DNA of 64,000 bases from Neurospora intermedia (GCA_037102815.1 BTPP01000002.1:2604001-2668000); one strand, 5' to 3'; shown: positions 24,001 through 38,789, counted from the first letter of the stretch. Numbers and translations are program-made. Notes: a model not told the origin generated them from the sequence alone.

Positions 24001-26240
24001 AGGTTACGTTGGATCGAAATTATTATAATAGAGAAGAAAGTATTTGGAAGTTTTAGGCTTCTTAATATTATTATATTAAGAAAGGAAGGGAAAAGAAGGA
24101 AGGAGGCGGGGGGAGAAGGGTATTATATAAATATTTTATAAATTATCTAACTAGTTTATTCAACTACTAAAAATATCTTTTTAAGGCTATTACTCGCCTA
24201 ATTTATAATATAATACTTAGCTTCGTAGTATTTACCTCCTATATAATAAATTTATCCTTTTTTTTAAAATTATTATATAGGCGGTAGACTATAAAGGTTA
24301 AAGGTAGTAATAATCTTTTATCTCTTCTTTTTCTAACGGTTATAATAACTTTAATAATTATTTAGTATAGTAAACTTTCTCTAATTAATTACCTTTACTT
24401 AGAATTATAAGTAATAAATTAGGTATTAATAATAATTTATAGTTTGGGTATAAAAATTTACCTCCCTTAATCGGTTTTTCCTTTTTTGCCTCCTTCTTTT
24501 TCTAATTAATTTTTTATTTTTTATTAACTTTTTTCTTCTATTATTAATATTTATTATTAAAATATTTGCCTACAATTCCAACCAACCTTAATAGTACGGA
24601 AATCCTACGCAATTTTTTCCTCCTACTATTATTAATTAATTAACTAGAGTTCGTTAAAATATTTATAAGAATAATATTCTTCGGGTATAATTAAATAATA
24701 TTTCTCCTTTAATTTACTTTTTTATTATTTTTTATTAGATTTGATATAACGACCGTCCTAAGGCTTACAAATATTTTTATTTGCGAATTTGGTAGTGGAT
24801 TGGCCTTGGAGCTTTACTTGTAAACGCTATTTAAAGAGCCTATAAATTAATAGAGGGTATAATATTAATTATTTTTTATTTAAGAATCTATACCGTACAA
24901 TACCCTTCTTAAGTTTCGTACTTTGTATTGCTATAGGGATTTCCTAATCGTTAAAAAGCCTTCCTATAAATATTTAGCGGTTTTAAAGCTAAGGTATAAT
25001 TTTTTAATTAAATTAAATAAATTATAACTTCCCTTAATATAGTACCGAGATTGGTTTAGGTTAATACTAAAGGTAATTAGCCTTTTAATCGCTATATTTA
25101 TTTTATAGTTCAATAGGATAAATAATTTAAAATATTAGTTATTTAAATCTTTAGTAAAAAATACGTATTTTTACTCCTTAATTAGTTCTTTACTAATCTT
25201 TTCTCTAAATATTAGTAATTCCCTATAATATAATTACTATATTATAATATTTTAAAAGGAATATATATTAATATTCCGTAATATTTCTAACTAGTTCGAA
25301 CGGACTCTAATTATTAGTCCTTTTATTAAATATCGTTCGCTTTTTTTACCCGGCTTTAAAAATAGTATTTATAGTAATTATATATAGAATTATAAAATAA
25401 TTAAAGAATATACTATAAATTCAGTATCTTTAACGTATATTTATAATTCGGGTATTCCCTATACTAATAAATTAAGCGTTAGGTAGTATAATAGTTAGGA
25501 GGAATAGATAGTTACTAATATTCCTCTATTACAATTTTATACTAGGGTATTTTTTAGAAGGGAGATTAAACTTTAATTTGAATATTTTTAGTAGGAAAGG
25601 GGGTTAGAAGTTAGGGGTCTAGGGCTAAATTTATTTGGTATATCTTAGGTTGTAAAGCAATTAATATATTTATACTATTTTTTAGGACAGGAATTCTAGG
25701 GTAAAAATATATAAAAATTTTCTTAGGATAGCTACCTCTAAGTATTATTAGAAGGATTATTGTATTTAAATTTCATTTAATAATTTAATAATAAGTATTT
25801 TAACTATTTTAATTTTTTTTATATTATTATAAGGAATATTTTTAATATTGTAGTATATAGTAAAGTATAAGCTTTCTTATCTTTCTCTTCCCTTTAAAAG
25901 GAATAATAATATTCATTCGGTTCCTTTCGTATAAAATAATAAATAGTCGAAGTAATTAATTTTATAGTAGTACCTAATTATATAAAGTATTAAAGGTTCT
26001 TACTCCTTTACCTATATATTAGTTTCTAATCTTTAGGCTTCCTTCGGGGTAAAACAATTTTAAAATTCCTATTATATTATTTTATTATCCGTTATATTTC
26101 TCTTTTAATATTCTAATTAATTGTATAATCTATAATTTTCCCTATAGTATTTTTATTAATTATAAGTTCCTTTAAAGTTTCCTTTAAATATAATAAAGGA
26201 AGTATTTTTTCATTAATTATATTATAATTTAGTTTTAATT
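21070..26240 (-). other. Element C1 extra 3' region after integrase
   Basis: About 5.2 kb lies between the end of integrase and the 3' LTR. Six-frame reading gives protein-like minus-strand stretches, for example a Lys-rich segment near 24,450-24,600 and a hydrophobic/aromatic segment near 21,450-21,650, but no family I recognise. The plus strand looks less protein-like. The same region is present collinearly in C2 (46,618-50,929 and from 60,165), so it belongs to the family and is not a chance insertion in C1. It could be an extra open frame acquired by this lineage. Confidence 0.5.
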
Positions 26241-26249
26241 ATATATTAT

Positions 26250-29100
26250 TATATAAAAAGTACTTCTTAATCCTTTTAGCTGGGTAGGAAATAGTAATAT
26301 TAATACTATCTAAGGTTTTCAAGAGGTATTTATACTTGGAAGCAATCTTTCTAATTCGAAAAGGACTAAATTAGCAGTAAATTAATTTTTTAACCGAATT
26401 TATATCGATTCGTCGAATATAATTATAAATTAGTACTAAATTTCCTACCCGTAGTTTTATAATATCGGGCCTAATTTTGCCCTTATTTATTAAATTGTAG
26501 TACTTTGCGGCCTTCTACCTTATTATAGAAATTCGTTCGGCTATAAAATTAAATTTATATTTACTATTTTATAGTAAACGGACTCTAATAAATATTAAAT
26601 TGAGCCGGGCTTTAAGTAATCTATTATCCTATATATTACCCTATTATATAATTTTCTAAAATAGTAGGTCAAATTCAATCGGTAAGATAGGATTATATCC
26701 GTAACTAAGGTAGAAGGGAATAAAATTATAGCTTCCCCAAACTATAGTCCGATTTATAAATAAAATATAAAGTAGTTAGGGTTTTTAATTATTCCTTATA
26801 TTGTTAGTAAATTTTATAAGTATTACTATAATTAGGAAGTATTTAGATTTATTTACCCCGTTTACTTTAGAATTGTAGGGTGAAATCCTTATAAAAGGGA
26901 TATTGAATTTCCTTAGTAGGTTATTGTAGTCTTTCCGGAATTCCGAACTACCATTAATAATAATTAATAAGGGTAGGCCCTATTAATAAATAATTTATAT
27001 TTTAATAAAGCGAACTATATACTTTAAATTTACTATAGGGAGGATATTTACTTCTATATAATTAGTAAAATTATCCCGTACTTTAATAATCTTAATTCTT
27101 TTACCGTCCTTCCCTAGTATATATTAAATATTTAGTATTTGTATATAGAAGGGTTATAGTAATAGATTAATATATTAGAAAATATTAATAAATTGTTTAG
27201 GATTTTATTTTTAATAGTTTAGGTAGGATTTAATATATTTTTCTATATAAGAATAAATACCCTTCTATTAATAGAAGTTAGTAATACGGCGGTAAATTAC
27301 TTCTCTTCCCTTATAGCCAACTTTATTATAATATTTATAAAAGATAATATTACAATTAGTATTATTATTTATAAGTCTGTATAGTACCTAATTAATATTC
27401 GTAGGGTGCAATTATAAAGCCCCTTTATAGAAGAAGAATTTTAGAACTTCGGTTTTAAAGCGCCGTTATTCTAATTCGGTAGTTAAATTAATAGGTAGTT
27501 CTAACATTTAAAAGTACCTAGCAATTCTTTAAGAATCGTAAATCTATCGACCCTTTAAAAGTTCTTAGGTTATTTTCCTTTAATTTATTACTCTATTGAA
27601 TTTAATTATATAAATTTATTAATTTATAAAATCGTTAATATCTTCTTTATTAACCTTATTCTACTAATTTACTATTGAAGGAGGTATATAGGAAAGGTTA
27701 TTAGTAATAATATTCTTTTTTTTTAATATATATTTAATTTCGAAGTTGAATAGTTGAATTTAAGTAATCCAACGTATAATTATTACTATTAGGATATTAA
27801 ATACTATGTTATTTAATTAATAGACTATAATTTGAATATTAATTTTAATAATAAAATAAACGCCGAATAGGTAGTATTTTAATTACTTTAAAATATAAAA
27901 TAGTTTACAAAGTTCTTACTTAATAGTATTATATTTTTTTTTAGTATTCAATTAAATACTATTCTTAAACTAATAAGGGTAACGTTTGCCGTTGGGTTTA
28001 ATTTATTTAATAATTACCCCTTAATTGATTAGTAATATATTTACTATAAGAAAAATATTTCTATATTGGTCGTTATTATAAATAATAAATATAAAATAAG
28101 GAGCCGATAGAACTTTGTATTATAAATATTCTAAAGTAAATTATTTATTCTCTATTTATTACTATTTAATATTTTTCTTTAGTAAAGTATATAAGGGTTG
28201 AGTTATTATAGCGAAGTCCTTAATCTAAATTCGGTAGTATTTAATAATCCTTAGGAAGGTTCTTAATTATTAAAATTCTTTACCTTTCTATTTAATAAAT
28301 TTATAATCTTCCTATTGAAGGATTCTAGAAATTTTATAGGGGGAAGGTCGTTTATTATCCTCTAAGTAGAGGTATTTTACGAATTTAATTTTAGGCTAAT
28401 ACTATTTAGACTTTTCGGTTATAATAGTATAGCTATTAAATTCGATATTGATTAGGACTTTATTAATATTAATTAAGTAATTAAAAACGTACTTATATAT
28501 ATTAGGTTTAATTTCGAATTTATTATAATTTATAATAGTTAATTTAATATAAATATTGTCCAAATAGGGCTAATAGATAATAGGGATTAAATTATATAAT
28601 ACTTTAATTATTATCCGAGAGAATTAAATAATAGAGTTCATTCCTCCTTAGGGTAGTATAATTATCCTTTTTATTCCTATTATATTTTAGAAGATAGTAA
28701 TATCCTTATTCTTTTTATTAAGAGGAATTTAGTTATATCCCGAGAAAAAGTTAAAAAGGAAAAGTATTTTAAATCCTTTAAATTTTTTATTAAATTCTTT
28801 ATAATTAGGAGGGATATTAAAATTATATAAAATAATTACATTAATCCGTTAGGTATTATTAATTAATTGAAGGCCTCTATTCTTTTTAAATATTAGGAAC
28901 TAATTATTCTAGTAGGCGGTATAATTATTTTTTAGTATTCCTCGCTAGATTTTATTTTTTAATAGTTCGTAGACTCTCTAATAATTAACCTTCGGAATAA
29001 GGATTAATTTATATTACTATACCGAGTGTAGGATAGTTCTAATCTCTTAGGGAGGGAAGACGTTAGGTTTAATTTTTCCTACGTAATTGAAATCCTATAT
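26250..29100 (-). pseudogene. Element C1 reverse transcriptase, RNase H and integrase remnant
   Basis: Minus-strand translation shows the RT region near 28,850-28,550, with recognisable FFSGY, TPIG and LPQG-like blocks of the fungal gypsy RT. RNase H lies near 28.2-27.8 kb. The integrase core near 27.1-26.8 kb contains GSSEFR and ISPYNSKVNG, and the C-terminal integrase barrel lies near 26,450-26,260. Many breaks. Confidence 0.75.
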
Positions 29101-32100
29101 AAGAATTGCTTTATAGTTTCGAAGAATATAAATAAATATTTTTTATTCTTCCTTAATTAGATTATTATATAAATTATTAAATATAGTTTATAGGCGTTTA
29201 AGGGTTAACCGTTCTCTTTTAAATATATTTGAAAAACGTAGTATAATAATTTTATTTTATAGCGATAGATAAGTCTTTTATTATTATTCTAATTTGTTTT
29301 TTAAAGTTATAAAATATTATAATTTCTATTCTAAATTTCCTTCTAACTTTGAACTATTAGAAGGTACGTCGTCGATTAATAATACCTTCTAATCTTTCCG
29401 CTTATATATAATATAAGTAGCAAAATTCTTAGAGGATATTATTTTATATAATAGTAATTAATTAGCTTTTACGTTAGTAAGTATAGGTTTATTACTTTTA
29501 TAATTTTTCTCCCTTTTATTTATACGCTTTAATTATTATACTAACGCTTAATATTAGATAAAATTATATATTTGCCTTCTAAATTCTATAATAAGTTCCT
29601 TTTCTTTTACTATAGAATAGGGAGTATTCTTTATAATTGTAATATTAAGTACATTACTTAAATCGTTGTAATTAGTATTATTAAAGTCCCTAAATAAAAA
29701 TCTTTCGAATTATTTATTATTAAATAATTCGTCCTATAAAAGCTTTTAGAAGAATCTTAAAACGGCCTTCCTTAATATATAACGTTTTTTTTAAATGTCC
29801 TATAAGTAGTTTAACAATTTATTAGTTGTCGAATTTTCGATTTATTTAAGGATTTTATTTTAGACTTCGCTATTATACTAAATAGGAATTAATATATTAA
29901 TTCTAAAATTAATTTCTAAATAATTAGCGAGCCTATTTAGGGTAGACGGTTATTCGTCGAATTCCTAGGCGTATAGTATTATTTACGCGCCTAGCTTCGC
30001 TCTCTCTTTTAGAATTAATATAACTTTAATAATTATTTCTTCTATTAATATATTTATTAATTCAATACTATATATCGAATAATTTAGTTTTATTTAGGTA
30101 TTTTTAAAGAATAATTACCTAAATATAATATTATAATATAGTAGGCAAATATTAGTAACGAAGAAGTATATTTCCTATAGAATATTGGCTAACTATATTT
30201 AATTATAAACTTCTTTAATAAAATTTCGTCTACTTTTATTACTATTTGTATTAAATACCCCGGTACTTATAATAATTAAATTATATTCTTTAGTTATATT
30301 ATATATTATTATATTAATTTCTGTACTAGTATTTAGGAGGGTTCTAATTTTTAGTCCTTTTTATTATAGAGAGATAAATAGGGTTAATAGAATAGATATT
30401 TTAATTACGTCCCCTAGATACAATAGGTAGGAAAGTTTATTTAAGTAGGTATATAATTGTATAGGAGTAATTACTTCTACTATATATTAAAAAGCGGACT
30501 TTAGTATATCTTCCCGAATAAATTCGGTTGTACCATTTGATTTTTAATTTAAGTAATAGATAGAGGTTTCGGTAGAATTCTATCTTTCGGTTATTTTATT
30601 TACTATCCCTTTAATAAATATACTATTAATTTTATATTAGGTTATAAGAATAATTTAATTCGCTTCCTTAGATTAATCGGCTATTGTACTACTTTTATAG
30701 GAGATTTTAATAATATTATCCTTATTTAGGCTAATTTTATATTAGATTAGGGTAATAAGTACTATTGTAAATTATTAGTCTATATAGTATAATTCCCCAA
30801 TCTAATAAGGAATATTATAATTAATAATCTTAAATACGAGAGGGTATTATTCTTTAACCCTTTTAATAACCTCCTTTATAATAGCGTTAGTATTAACGAT
30901 TCTAGTAGGCTTTATAGAGGATAAAGCGGTAGGTTTTATAGATGTATTTTCCTTATTAGAATCCGGGGTTAATAGATTAATTACTTTATTTTCTACTATT
31001 AATTTAAGGATTTTTATCGGCCGGGTTGCTAGAGGCGGTTAATTAAGTTTTAGGGTAGGGGGTTGAGGTATATTATTTTCGAATATAATAGTACTATTAT
31101 TAGTAGCGTTTATTTACCGCAACCGTTTATTAGGACAATTAGAAAAAGATATTTCCCTTACAAGGTTTATAAACTATTTATTAGGCTCTATAATACTAGT
31201 CTTTTAATTATATAGCTTTAAATTAGATATTATACTAATTATTATTTAATAGGTACTTTCGATTTAACAATCTAAGGATTAAAATCTCTAGAAGAGATAT
31301 ATATAATCGTCCCTTATTCTATATATAAATTATATTTAAAAAGTAGAAGGATTTTAATATTTAAATTATTTAATAAAAGTTATAAGAGTTTTTGTATAGT
31401 ATAAAGAAGAGAATATTTATCCAATAGCTATAATATTATCTATTAATTCTAACGTTCCTTCGGGAAGTGAGCTTAGTAGGCTATTAGTTAGAAGTAATAT
31501 AAGTTCTATAATTATAAGGTTAGATTTTTCTAAAATATTCCTTAAAAGTATTTCTTTAAATATTTATTTTTAAAATAGCAGTTAAATTAAGTAATCTTTA
31601 ATAGTATTAATTATTCTAATAAAGTAGGTATTAAAAGTTTAGGGGTATTCTATTAGCGTTTAATAAATTGTAATAATTTTATATTTAATTAAAAATCTTC
31701 AATAAACTTCTTAAGTAACGTTTAATCCGTTAGCTATATAATAGTAATTTAATAGATTAATACCTATTATATTTATAGAAGTATTTAAATTATTATTCCT
31801 TTATTGTTACTAGTTATATATATTATTAAATAATAGAGAAAACTTTAGTTCGAACTTATATTTTTTTTTTAGTACCCAAATATTCTTCTTCTAACGATCG
31901 AAAATAGCTTTATATTCGGGAGATGTTTTGTAAATTACTATTTAGGATTACGTTAGAAATTTTAATTTCCTATCTTTAATAACCGAAATTATTATTTCGT
32001 TAGGGATATAGTTATTATAGTCCTTTCTATTACCGATTATAATAATTATTTACGAAGTAAGCGTAGGATTTTGAGGCTAATAAATAATTAATTTACCTTT

Positions 32101-35020
32101 TTAAATATTATCGACTATTTTTTAATATTAATTTTAATAATAATTACTACTATACTAATAATAATAGATTTAACGTCCGTCCCTATAGTTTTAATTACCT
32201 CTTCTACTATTTCTTCTTCTACTTCGGCCTTTTACAAAAGTACTATCTATATAGCCTCCTCCTTTATTAGTAGTATAATTCTATCTAATTATTAATAAAA
32301 AATTAATTTAAACCTCTTCTTTTTATTTCTTTACTAGTTTTTTATCGAATTAAAATTGTATAATCCTTATTTAATTGAGTTTTTTAATTATTTTTTCGAT
32401 ATTTGATTTTTCGGTTAAATAGGACGTAGTAGGCGTTAAAGTAGTAGTTTAGGTCGTTAAAGGAGTTTTCTTACGTAAAGGTTAGTTAGAATTATTATTT
32501 AATTTAATTAAGCTGCTTTTCTTATTAGTAATTACTAATATCCTTTTTTTAATTAATATTATATTTAAATTGTCGTTTAATAAGTTATTTTCCTTATTAT
32601 TAATATAAGCGCTATTTTTAAAGTTGAAGTACTTATAAATAATTTTTATTATATTAATATAGAATTATAATTAGGTTATTTGGTAGACCTTTTCTTTAAG
32701 CCCTATAGTCGTTATAATTATCCTTCTAGTTCTTTTCGTAAATTTCTTATAGAAATTGCGAATAGTTATAGATTGAATAAAGTCCTTCTCTTTTTTGGGT
32801 TACTTTATTAGGAATATTAAATACTTAAGTATAATTTTAATAATCTTTTCTCTATTATAGGGGATAGATTTACCGTAGAAAACCTTTAGTATAATAGTTT
32901 TATTATTTATTTAATTTAGGTCCAACGCTAAGAATTCTTATTTGAAATAACAATAGAATTCTTTCTATATCTAAATACTTTTAGTAATAGCGTTATTTAT
33001 TATTTCTCTATAAATTTTTTAGGCGTTTAATATATACTATTAATATTAAATATTTAGTTTAGTTTTATTAGAGAGGTAATAGTTTTAAACCCTATTATTA
33101 AATTCTTTTAAATATTTAGAAACGTACTTCCCCTTAAATTTAACTTTGGGTACGTAATCCTTTACGAAGGAAGCTATAAGAGTTTTACCTATTAATATTT
33201 ATATTAAATATATATTAGAGAGGCCTTTAAATAGGTCTTTAATTAATAAGTATTTACTTAAGGTTTACTATACTTTATATTTAGATTTTTATTACTAATT
33301 AAACTATATAATTATAATATTTGGTCTTAAGAGCCTTAAAGGAGGACTTTAATAATAATTAGAAGAGGTAGAAATAGGAGTAATAGGATAGGGATTTTAG
33401 TAGGTAAGAAAATATTATTTAAATTTAAAGCTTTAGAAATAATTAGTCTCTAATTTAATATAATAAAATTCTAAAGGTAATTAAATAGGTTATAAAAGAA
33501 TAATATAAAGAAATAAATATTAAATTCGAAGATTAAGTATAAAGGCGGATAAAATATATAAATATAGGGTACGAGTAGGACCGGATTAATTTAGCGATAG
33601 ATTTCTAAAGGGGGCTAGCGATTAGTTTCCTAATTAGATTAATAAAGGAGTCGGAAATTAATTAGGTTTCGGAAAGGGGAAAAAAGTAGTTTTTAATATA
33701 AGGGTCGAAGAAGGAAGAGCGGGACTTAGGAGGAATAGTAAGAATAATTCTAGTATTAATATAGGAGGTTAATTTAATATTTCCTAATTAATATACGGAG
33801 CTAAGGCTATAAAAATATTCTTATTATTTTAGATTTGGTTAGTATTATTTATATTACTTTTGTATATTAATTAATCTATTTACCCCCTTTTTCTTCCTCT
33901 AATCTAGAAATCCCCAATCCCCCTTTTTATTTATTTTCCTACTAATTAAATATTATTGTACTATTATACCTTCTCTAATTAGAAATTTCTAATTAGTTTT
34001 TCCTTTCTTCTTATTCTTTTAATATTCCTTTTCTCTTTCTTTCCTTAAATAAAAGGAACTTCTTTAGTTTTTACCCTCTACCTTTTTTACCTCTCTACTT
34101 CTATTATCGGTATTTGAGAGTAGTAGTTTTCGTTTATATTAATAATATTGTTATTAAAGCCCTTTTAATAAGGGTTTATAGTAATTAATTATTTCCTCTT
34201 GGTTTTTAAAATGTAATAATAGTAATAATTACAATTTTAAGAATCTATTAATAATAATTGCTAATATATTACGTAAAAGAAGAATTCGGAGGTAATAATT
34301 AGTACCCTTCCTTTTAAGGAATTAATTATAAGCCTTCGAAGAAAAGGGGTCTAAATATTATCTAATTTTTCTACGCTTACGTAGGGGCTATATATTATAG
34401 ATTTAGGGATATTAGTCCCTAAAGGTCTAATATTAATACCTACCCTAATTATTAGCGGATTCTTTCGTTATTTATCGTTCTTCGAATAATTTTTTAATTA
34501 AACTACCGTTTAAGTAGTTTATTAATTATTTATTTTTATTATTATTCTAATACTATTAATCGGATATTCGTTTATCTATCGGATTATATAGTCGAACTAC
34601 TACTATTTGGCAGTTTATTTATCGTCTATACTTATTTGTATTTAATTATTACCATTTGGATATTTATTCCTCTATCTTTTTTATTAATTACTTATACTAT
34701 TATTCGTACTTCGATATTATATTTGAATAATAGTTAAATAATTATTAATTAATTATATTATTAGTAATTGTAGTATAGTTACTAATATAGCTATATATCG
34801 AATATTATTAAGGGCCCCGGGCTGTAATAAATATCCAGTATTAAGGATCTTTATACTTCTTTGAAATAAAGCTATTTAAATTTCTTTATAACGATTAATT
34901 AAATATTGCTAACGAATATTAGGCAAACCTCAACGAGGATAGGAAGTTGTAAAATCCCTATATTCGTTTTAGCTAATTTAGCGTAGGGTTTTAATACCTA
35001 TTTCGTCTTTATTACTAATT
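29101..35020 (-). pseudogene. Element C1 gag and 5' region
   Basis: A gag-like helical block (KVKFKGKYVSKYLKEFNNR) is read on the minus strand near 33,170-33,110, continuing to about 32,600. Between it and RT is a long Pro/Thr-rich linker (near 31,100-30,850) and the presumed protease. Between gag and the 5' LTR lies about 1.7 kb without recognised coding. Many breaks. Confidence 0.5.
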
Positions 35021-35717
35021 TGAAATAGTGAGAAAACTATAATAATAAAAATAATAATTATACTATTATAACCGATACAATATATAAGAATTATAGTTTT
35101 TAATTATTTAATTTAGTAAAATAGTAGGTAATTCTCAAGCCTTTCCAGATAGTTAAGATAGGAGGTATAGAGTTAAATATAATTTATTAAAGTTTTATAC
35201 CCGTTGAATAATTTAATATTTAGCCGTTATTGGAAAACGAAGATAATTATTAGATCTTTTAGCATTTTCTTCCTATAGGTAAATAGAGAAACGAATATAT
35301 ATTCCCTCTAGAGGGATGAAGGATTATTCAATACAATAAAATAAAAAGGGGTAAATAATTAGAGATTACTAAGAATTATTATTTTATTTAATTAAGAATA
35401 CTAAATTAAAGTTAATTATTTAGTATAATAAAGAATAAATATTGTAATAATCTATTATTTTATCCTTTTGAAGTTCGATGTCCTATCTATCCCCCTTATC
35501 TCTTTTCTTCCTCTATTATCCCTATTTTTCTACCTTTTCTAATCCATTATCTTATTAAATTAGTCCTATATTCTTTTGTCTTCTATTAATGCTAACTGTT
35601 CAACTCTGTCCAGTCTAGAAAGTGTACCCTCTAATCTAGTACCCTTGCTGAAGGTTCGAAAAAAATCATTACAGAAAATAAATTAACGCATATGTTCCCG
35701 TATACCACCCCAAATCA
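35021..35717 (-). repeat. Element C1 LTR, right copy (5' LTR of the element)
   Basis: 697 bp. Its last 140 or so bases (the outer edge) retain CpA/TpG-rich sequence such as CTAACTGTTCAACTCTGTCC, whereas the matching bases of the left LTR are depleted. This mirrors the left LTR, where the opposite edge is spared. Confidence 0.95.
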
Positions 35718-35721
35718 CTAA

Positions 35722-37369
35722 TAGCCTTCTACTCTAAAATAATACTTCCGGTAAAAATGAATTACGCTATTTATAATAAAGAATTATTAGTAGTAATAAA
35801 AGCTTTCGAAATTTAATATACCGAATTGATAGGCGTCTACCCCTTTTTGGTTATAATAGACTATTAAATATTAGAATACTTTTCTACTAAGCGTCTCTTT
35901 AATTCTCGCTAAGCCGGATAGGTAGAGGCTATATCCTAATATACTTTTAAATTTACTTACTATTTTAATAAAGAGAATATTACTATTAATGCTTTATTTC
36001 GGAAGTTAGAAGACCTCCGTACTATTAAAAATAAGAAAGAGGATTAAAGAACCTTACGTCTCTTCTACTAGGATAGTTAGAAAGTATATTCCTATATAGG
36101 GGATAAAGGAGAAATATTTATAATTAAGGTATAGGTAATAGTAGTAGAGTTCTATTTGTTAAATAACAATAGAGAACCCCCGTTATTATTAGGAATAGAT
36201 TTGGTTAATACGCTTCTAAAGGCTAATCGAGAAGACCCTATATTAATAATTTATTATACAAAAGTAAGAAATAGTAATATTGAGTTTATTCTACGACCGG
36301 ACGGCCTATTATTTAAGAAGGCTAGTTAATTTGTAGTCCCCGAAGGAGATTTGCGCCGAGCCCTAATTTATAAGGCTTATACGCGTTTTATTATTAGCTA
36401 CCCCGGCCGAAATAAAATTCATCGATTTGTATCCTAATAATATTAGTAGGTAAGTATATTAAGCGATATTAACTATTTTATTAATAATTATTAGATATAT
36501 AAAGTATTTAAAGTTCTACGAAATAAGACTCTTAAATTCTTATATCCCTTAAGCGTACTTAATTATATATAGTAATATATTATTATTAATTTTAAAAGTA
36601 TATTAAAGGATAGAAGAGGGTATAATAATATTATAGTAATAGTAGACCGTTTATTTAAAATTTTATAGTGTATCCCTTGTAAGGATATTGTAATAGTGAA
36701 GTAGGTAGCCTATTTTTACTATTATGAACCGTAGAGAGTGTATAGTTACTTAGAGGAAGTAGTTAATAATTACGGACTATAATTTATATCCTCCTTTACT
36801 AACGAAATATTAAAGATTCTAGGTATTAAATAGAAGCTTTCCTCTTTAGGATACTCCTAAATAGCGGGATAGGCCGAAATTATAAATTAATATATTAATT
36901 AATATTTCCGACTGTTTATTAATTATAATTAAGATAATTAGTTAAAAGTATTTCCCGCCCTTAATACTATCTAAGCCTTTCTCCCCTACGAGAATATTAG
37001 TATATCTCTGTACGAGGCTATTATAGGCTACCTAATACTGCTCCTATTCTATTAGGACTATTGTACTATAATTTTAATACTAGTAAAGGAAAAATACTTA
37101 AGGGAAGAAGCTTAGGAAGTATTGAAGATACTATATGGTTTTTAGGAAGCGGCCCGCGCTACGATAATTAAGATATAAGAAAAGTAAATTATATAAGCTA
37201 ATAAATATTGTTGGGAACCCAATTTCGGAGTAGAGGACCGGGTATTTATTATTAAAAAGTTATAGTCTACCGACCGATTTAGCGATAAGTTCGATTTCCC
37301 TCTTACTTACGCTTCTTACTATATTAAAGCGCTATTTAGATTTTCCTATAAATTAAATATGCCCCCTAT
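35722..37369 (+). pseudogene. Element B RNase H end and integrase remnant
   Basis: The reading resumes with an IAFYSK motif that joins logically to the RNase H left of C1, followed by the HHCC region, integrase core and a C-terminal WEPNFGVEDRVFI stretch near 37,208-37,245. C2 starts directly after. Many breaks. Confidence 0.7.
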
Positions 37370-37679
37370 TGAAATGGTAAGAAAACCACAACAATAAAAA
37401 CAATAACCATACTATTACAACCGATGTAATATATAAGAACTATAGTTCTTAACTATTTAATTTAGTAAAGTAGTAGGTAATTCTCAAGCCTTTCCAAATG
37501 GTCGAAATAGGAGGTATAGAGCTAAATATAATTTATTGAGGTTTTATACCCGTTGAATAATTTAATATTTAACCGTTATTAGAAAATGAAGATAGCTATT
37601 AAATCTTTTAATATCTTCTTCCTATAGGTAAATAGAGAAACGAATGTACATTCCCTCTAGAGGGATAAAGGATTATTCA

Positions 37680-37952
37680 TAATACAGTCCATTTGTATGT
37701 ATGTAGATTATTGCACTAATGTAGCAATTGAATGTGGTTACAGATCGCTGGAACTGCCCTGCCGAGCCGGCAGGGTGGGTCCTAGCGATAAGATAAGGAA
37801 AGTGGGTCGCCCAGATGGATTATATTAATCCATCTGCGCGCGGCTTCCACTCTTCTAATTCTTTCCTTCTATATTACGCTTTATATAAGAATAATATTAT
37901 TACTTTTATATTAAAGTAGGGTTGTTCTTTGAAGTACAAGTAGTCTATATTA
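37680..37952 (+). repeat. Element D 5' LTR
   Basis: 273 bp. The central 120 bases, including a GC-rich inverted motif CTGCCGAGCCGGCAG, are almost identical to the 3' LTR. The right end is CpA/TpG-depleted, the left end less so. Confidence 0.95.
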
Positions 37953-38789
37953 TATAATAGCTACAATGACTTTAATCCAATCACCTTTTCAATTCTTCTT
38001 TCTATTAATCGAATCGTAGTAAATTGTATAGAAACCCACAATCTAGTCGAACCGTAGTAGGCTGGATAGTATTGCAACAACCGATTTAAGTAGGTTATAT
38101 TGCTCCCCTATCTAAATAACCCTTCCCTCGCTTAGTCGAATTATAGTAGACTACGGCGATACGCACTTCCTATTAAGTAGTTGAATTGTAGTAGATTGCG
38201 TAATAATTACCCTGCTTAACGAACTTTAAATTCTTACGCGATTTACTATTTAAATCTAAGGCTCTCAAGTCGCTGAGTTGTAGTAGACGTACGCGAGATA
38301 CCCTTAACGCGAAAGGTTTCCCCCTACTTTCGAATTTAGGTAGATAGTAGGCTTTCCTAATCCTTTATATTTATTTAGCTTTATTTCTTACTTAAATATT
38401 AATAACCGAAAGTTAATAAATTAATTAAAATTATTAACCAACGGTATAGCAATTTAATAACTAAATAAACTACCCGATAAGGGCTCTCCGGCCGGTAAGG
38501 TAAAATCTAACGCTGGTATAATACCGTCCTCTAAACGATTTATAACTCCTTGTAATTTCCGAACTTTAGCGAGAAATATACGTTCTAAATTAATTAGCGA
38601 ACAACCCGATTATAAATCCAAAATAATAAGTCTACCCTTAGATTATCCAATTTAAAGTTAGTAAAAGGAGTAATGTAAATCCGTTAAACCGCCTACGCTT
38701 AAGGTTCTTAAGAGAATTGGAAATAATACGGAAATAATAATATATATATTGAATAAAATTAATTAAAATACCTTCGATTAAAATGCCTA

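Larger units (their letters stand above)
20361..35717 (-). mobile_element. Element C1: very large Ty3/gypsy retrotransposon, both LTRs present
   Basis: Delimited by two 697-bp LTRs (20,361-21,057 and 35,021-35,717) beginning TG and ending CA/TA, with a CTAA target duplication at 20,357-20,360 and 35,718-35,721 in the RNase H region of element B. Coding is on the minus strand: gag near 33.3-32.6 kb, RT near 28.9-28.3 kb, integrase ending near 26.25 kb. The total of 15,357 bp is well above the usual 5-9 kb of fungal gypsy elements, mainly because of about 5 kb between integrase and 3' LTR and about 1.7 kb before gag. RIP-degraded with many breaks. Confidence 0.9.
15782..37369 (+). mobile_element. 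Element B: Ty3/gypsy LTR retrotransposon, split by C1 and ended by C2
   Basis: The left part is 15,782-20,360, and the right part resumes at 35,722 after the C1 insertion and runs to 37,369, where C2 begins. The order LTR, gag, protease, RT, RNase H, integrase is that of gypsy. The RNase H reading is interrupted by C1 and the integrase is followed by C2, so the 3' end of B is expected beyond the window. It inserted into the RNase H region of element A; GACAG at 15,777-15,781 is the candidate target duplication, but the second copy is not in view. RIP-degraded with many breaks. Confidence 0.8.
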
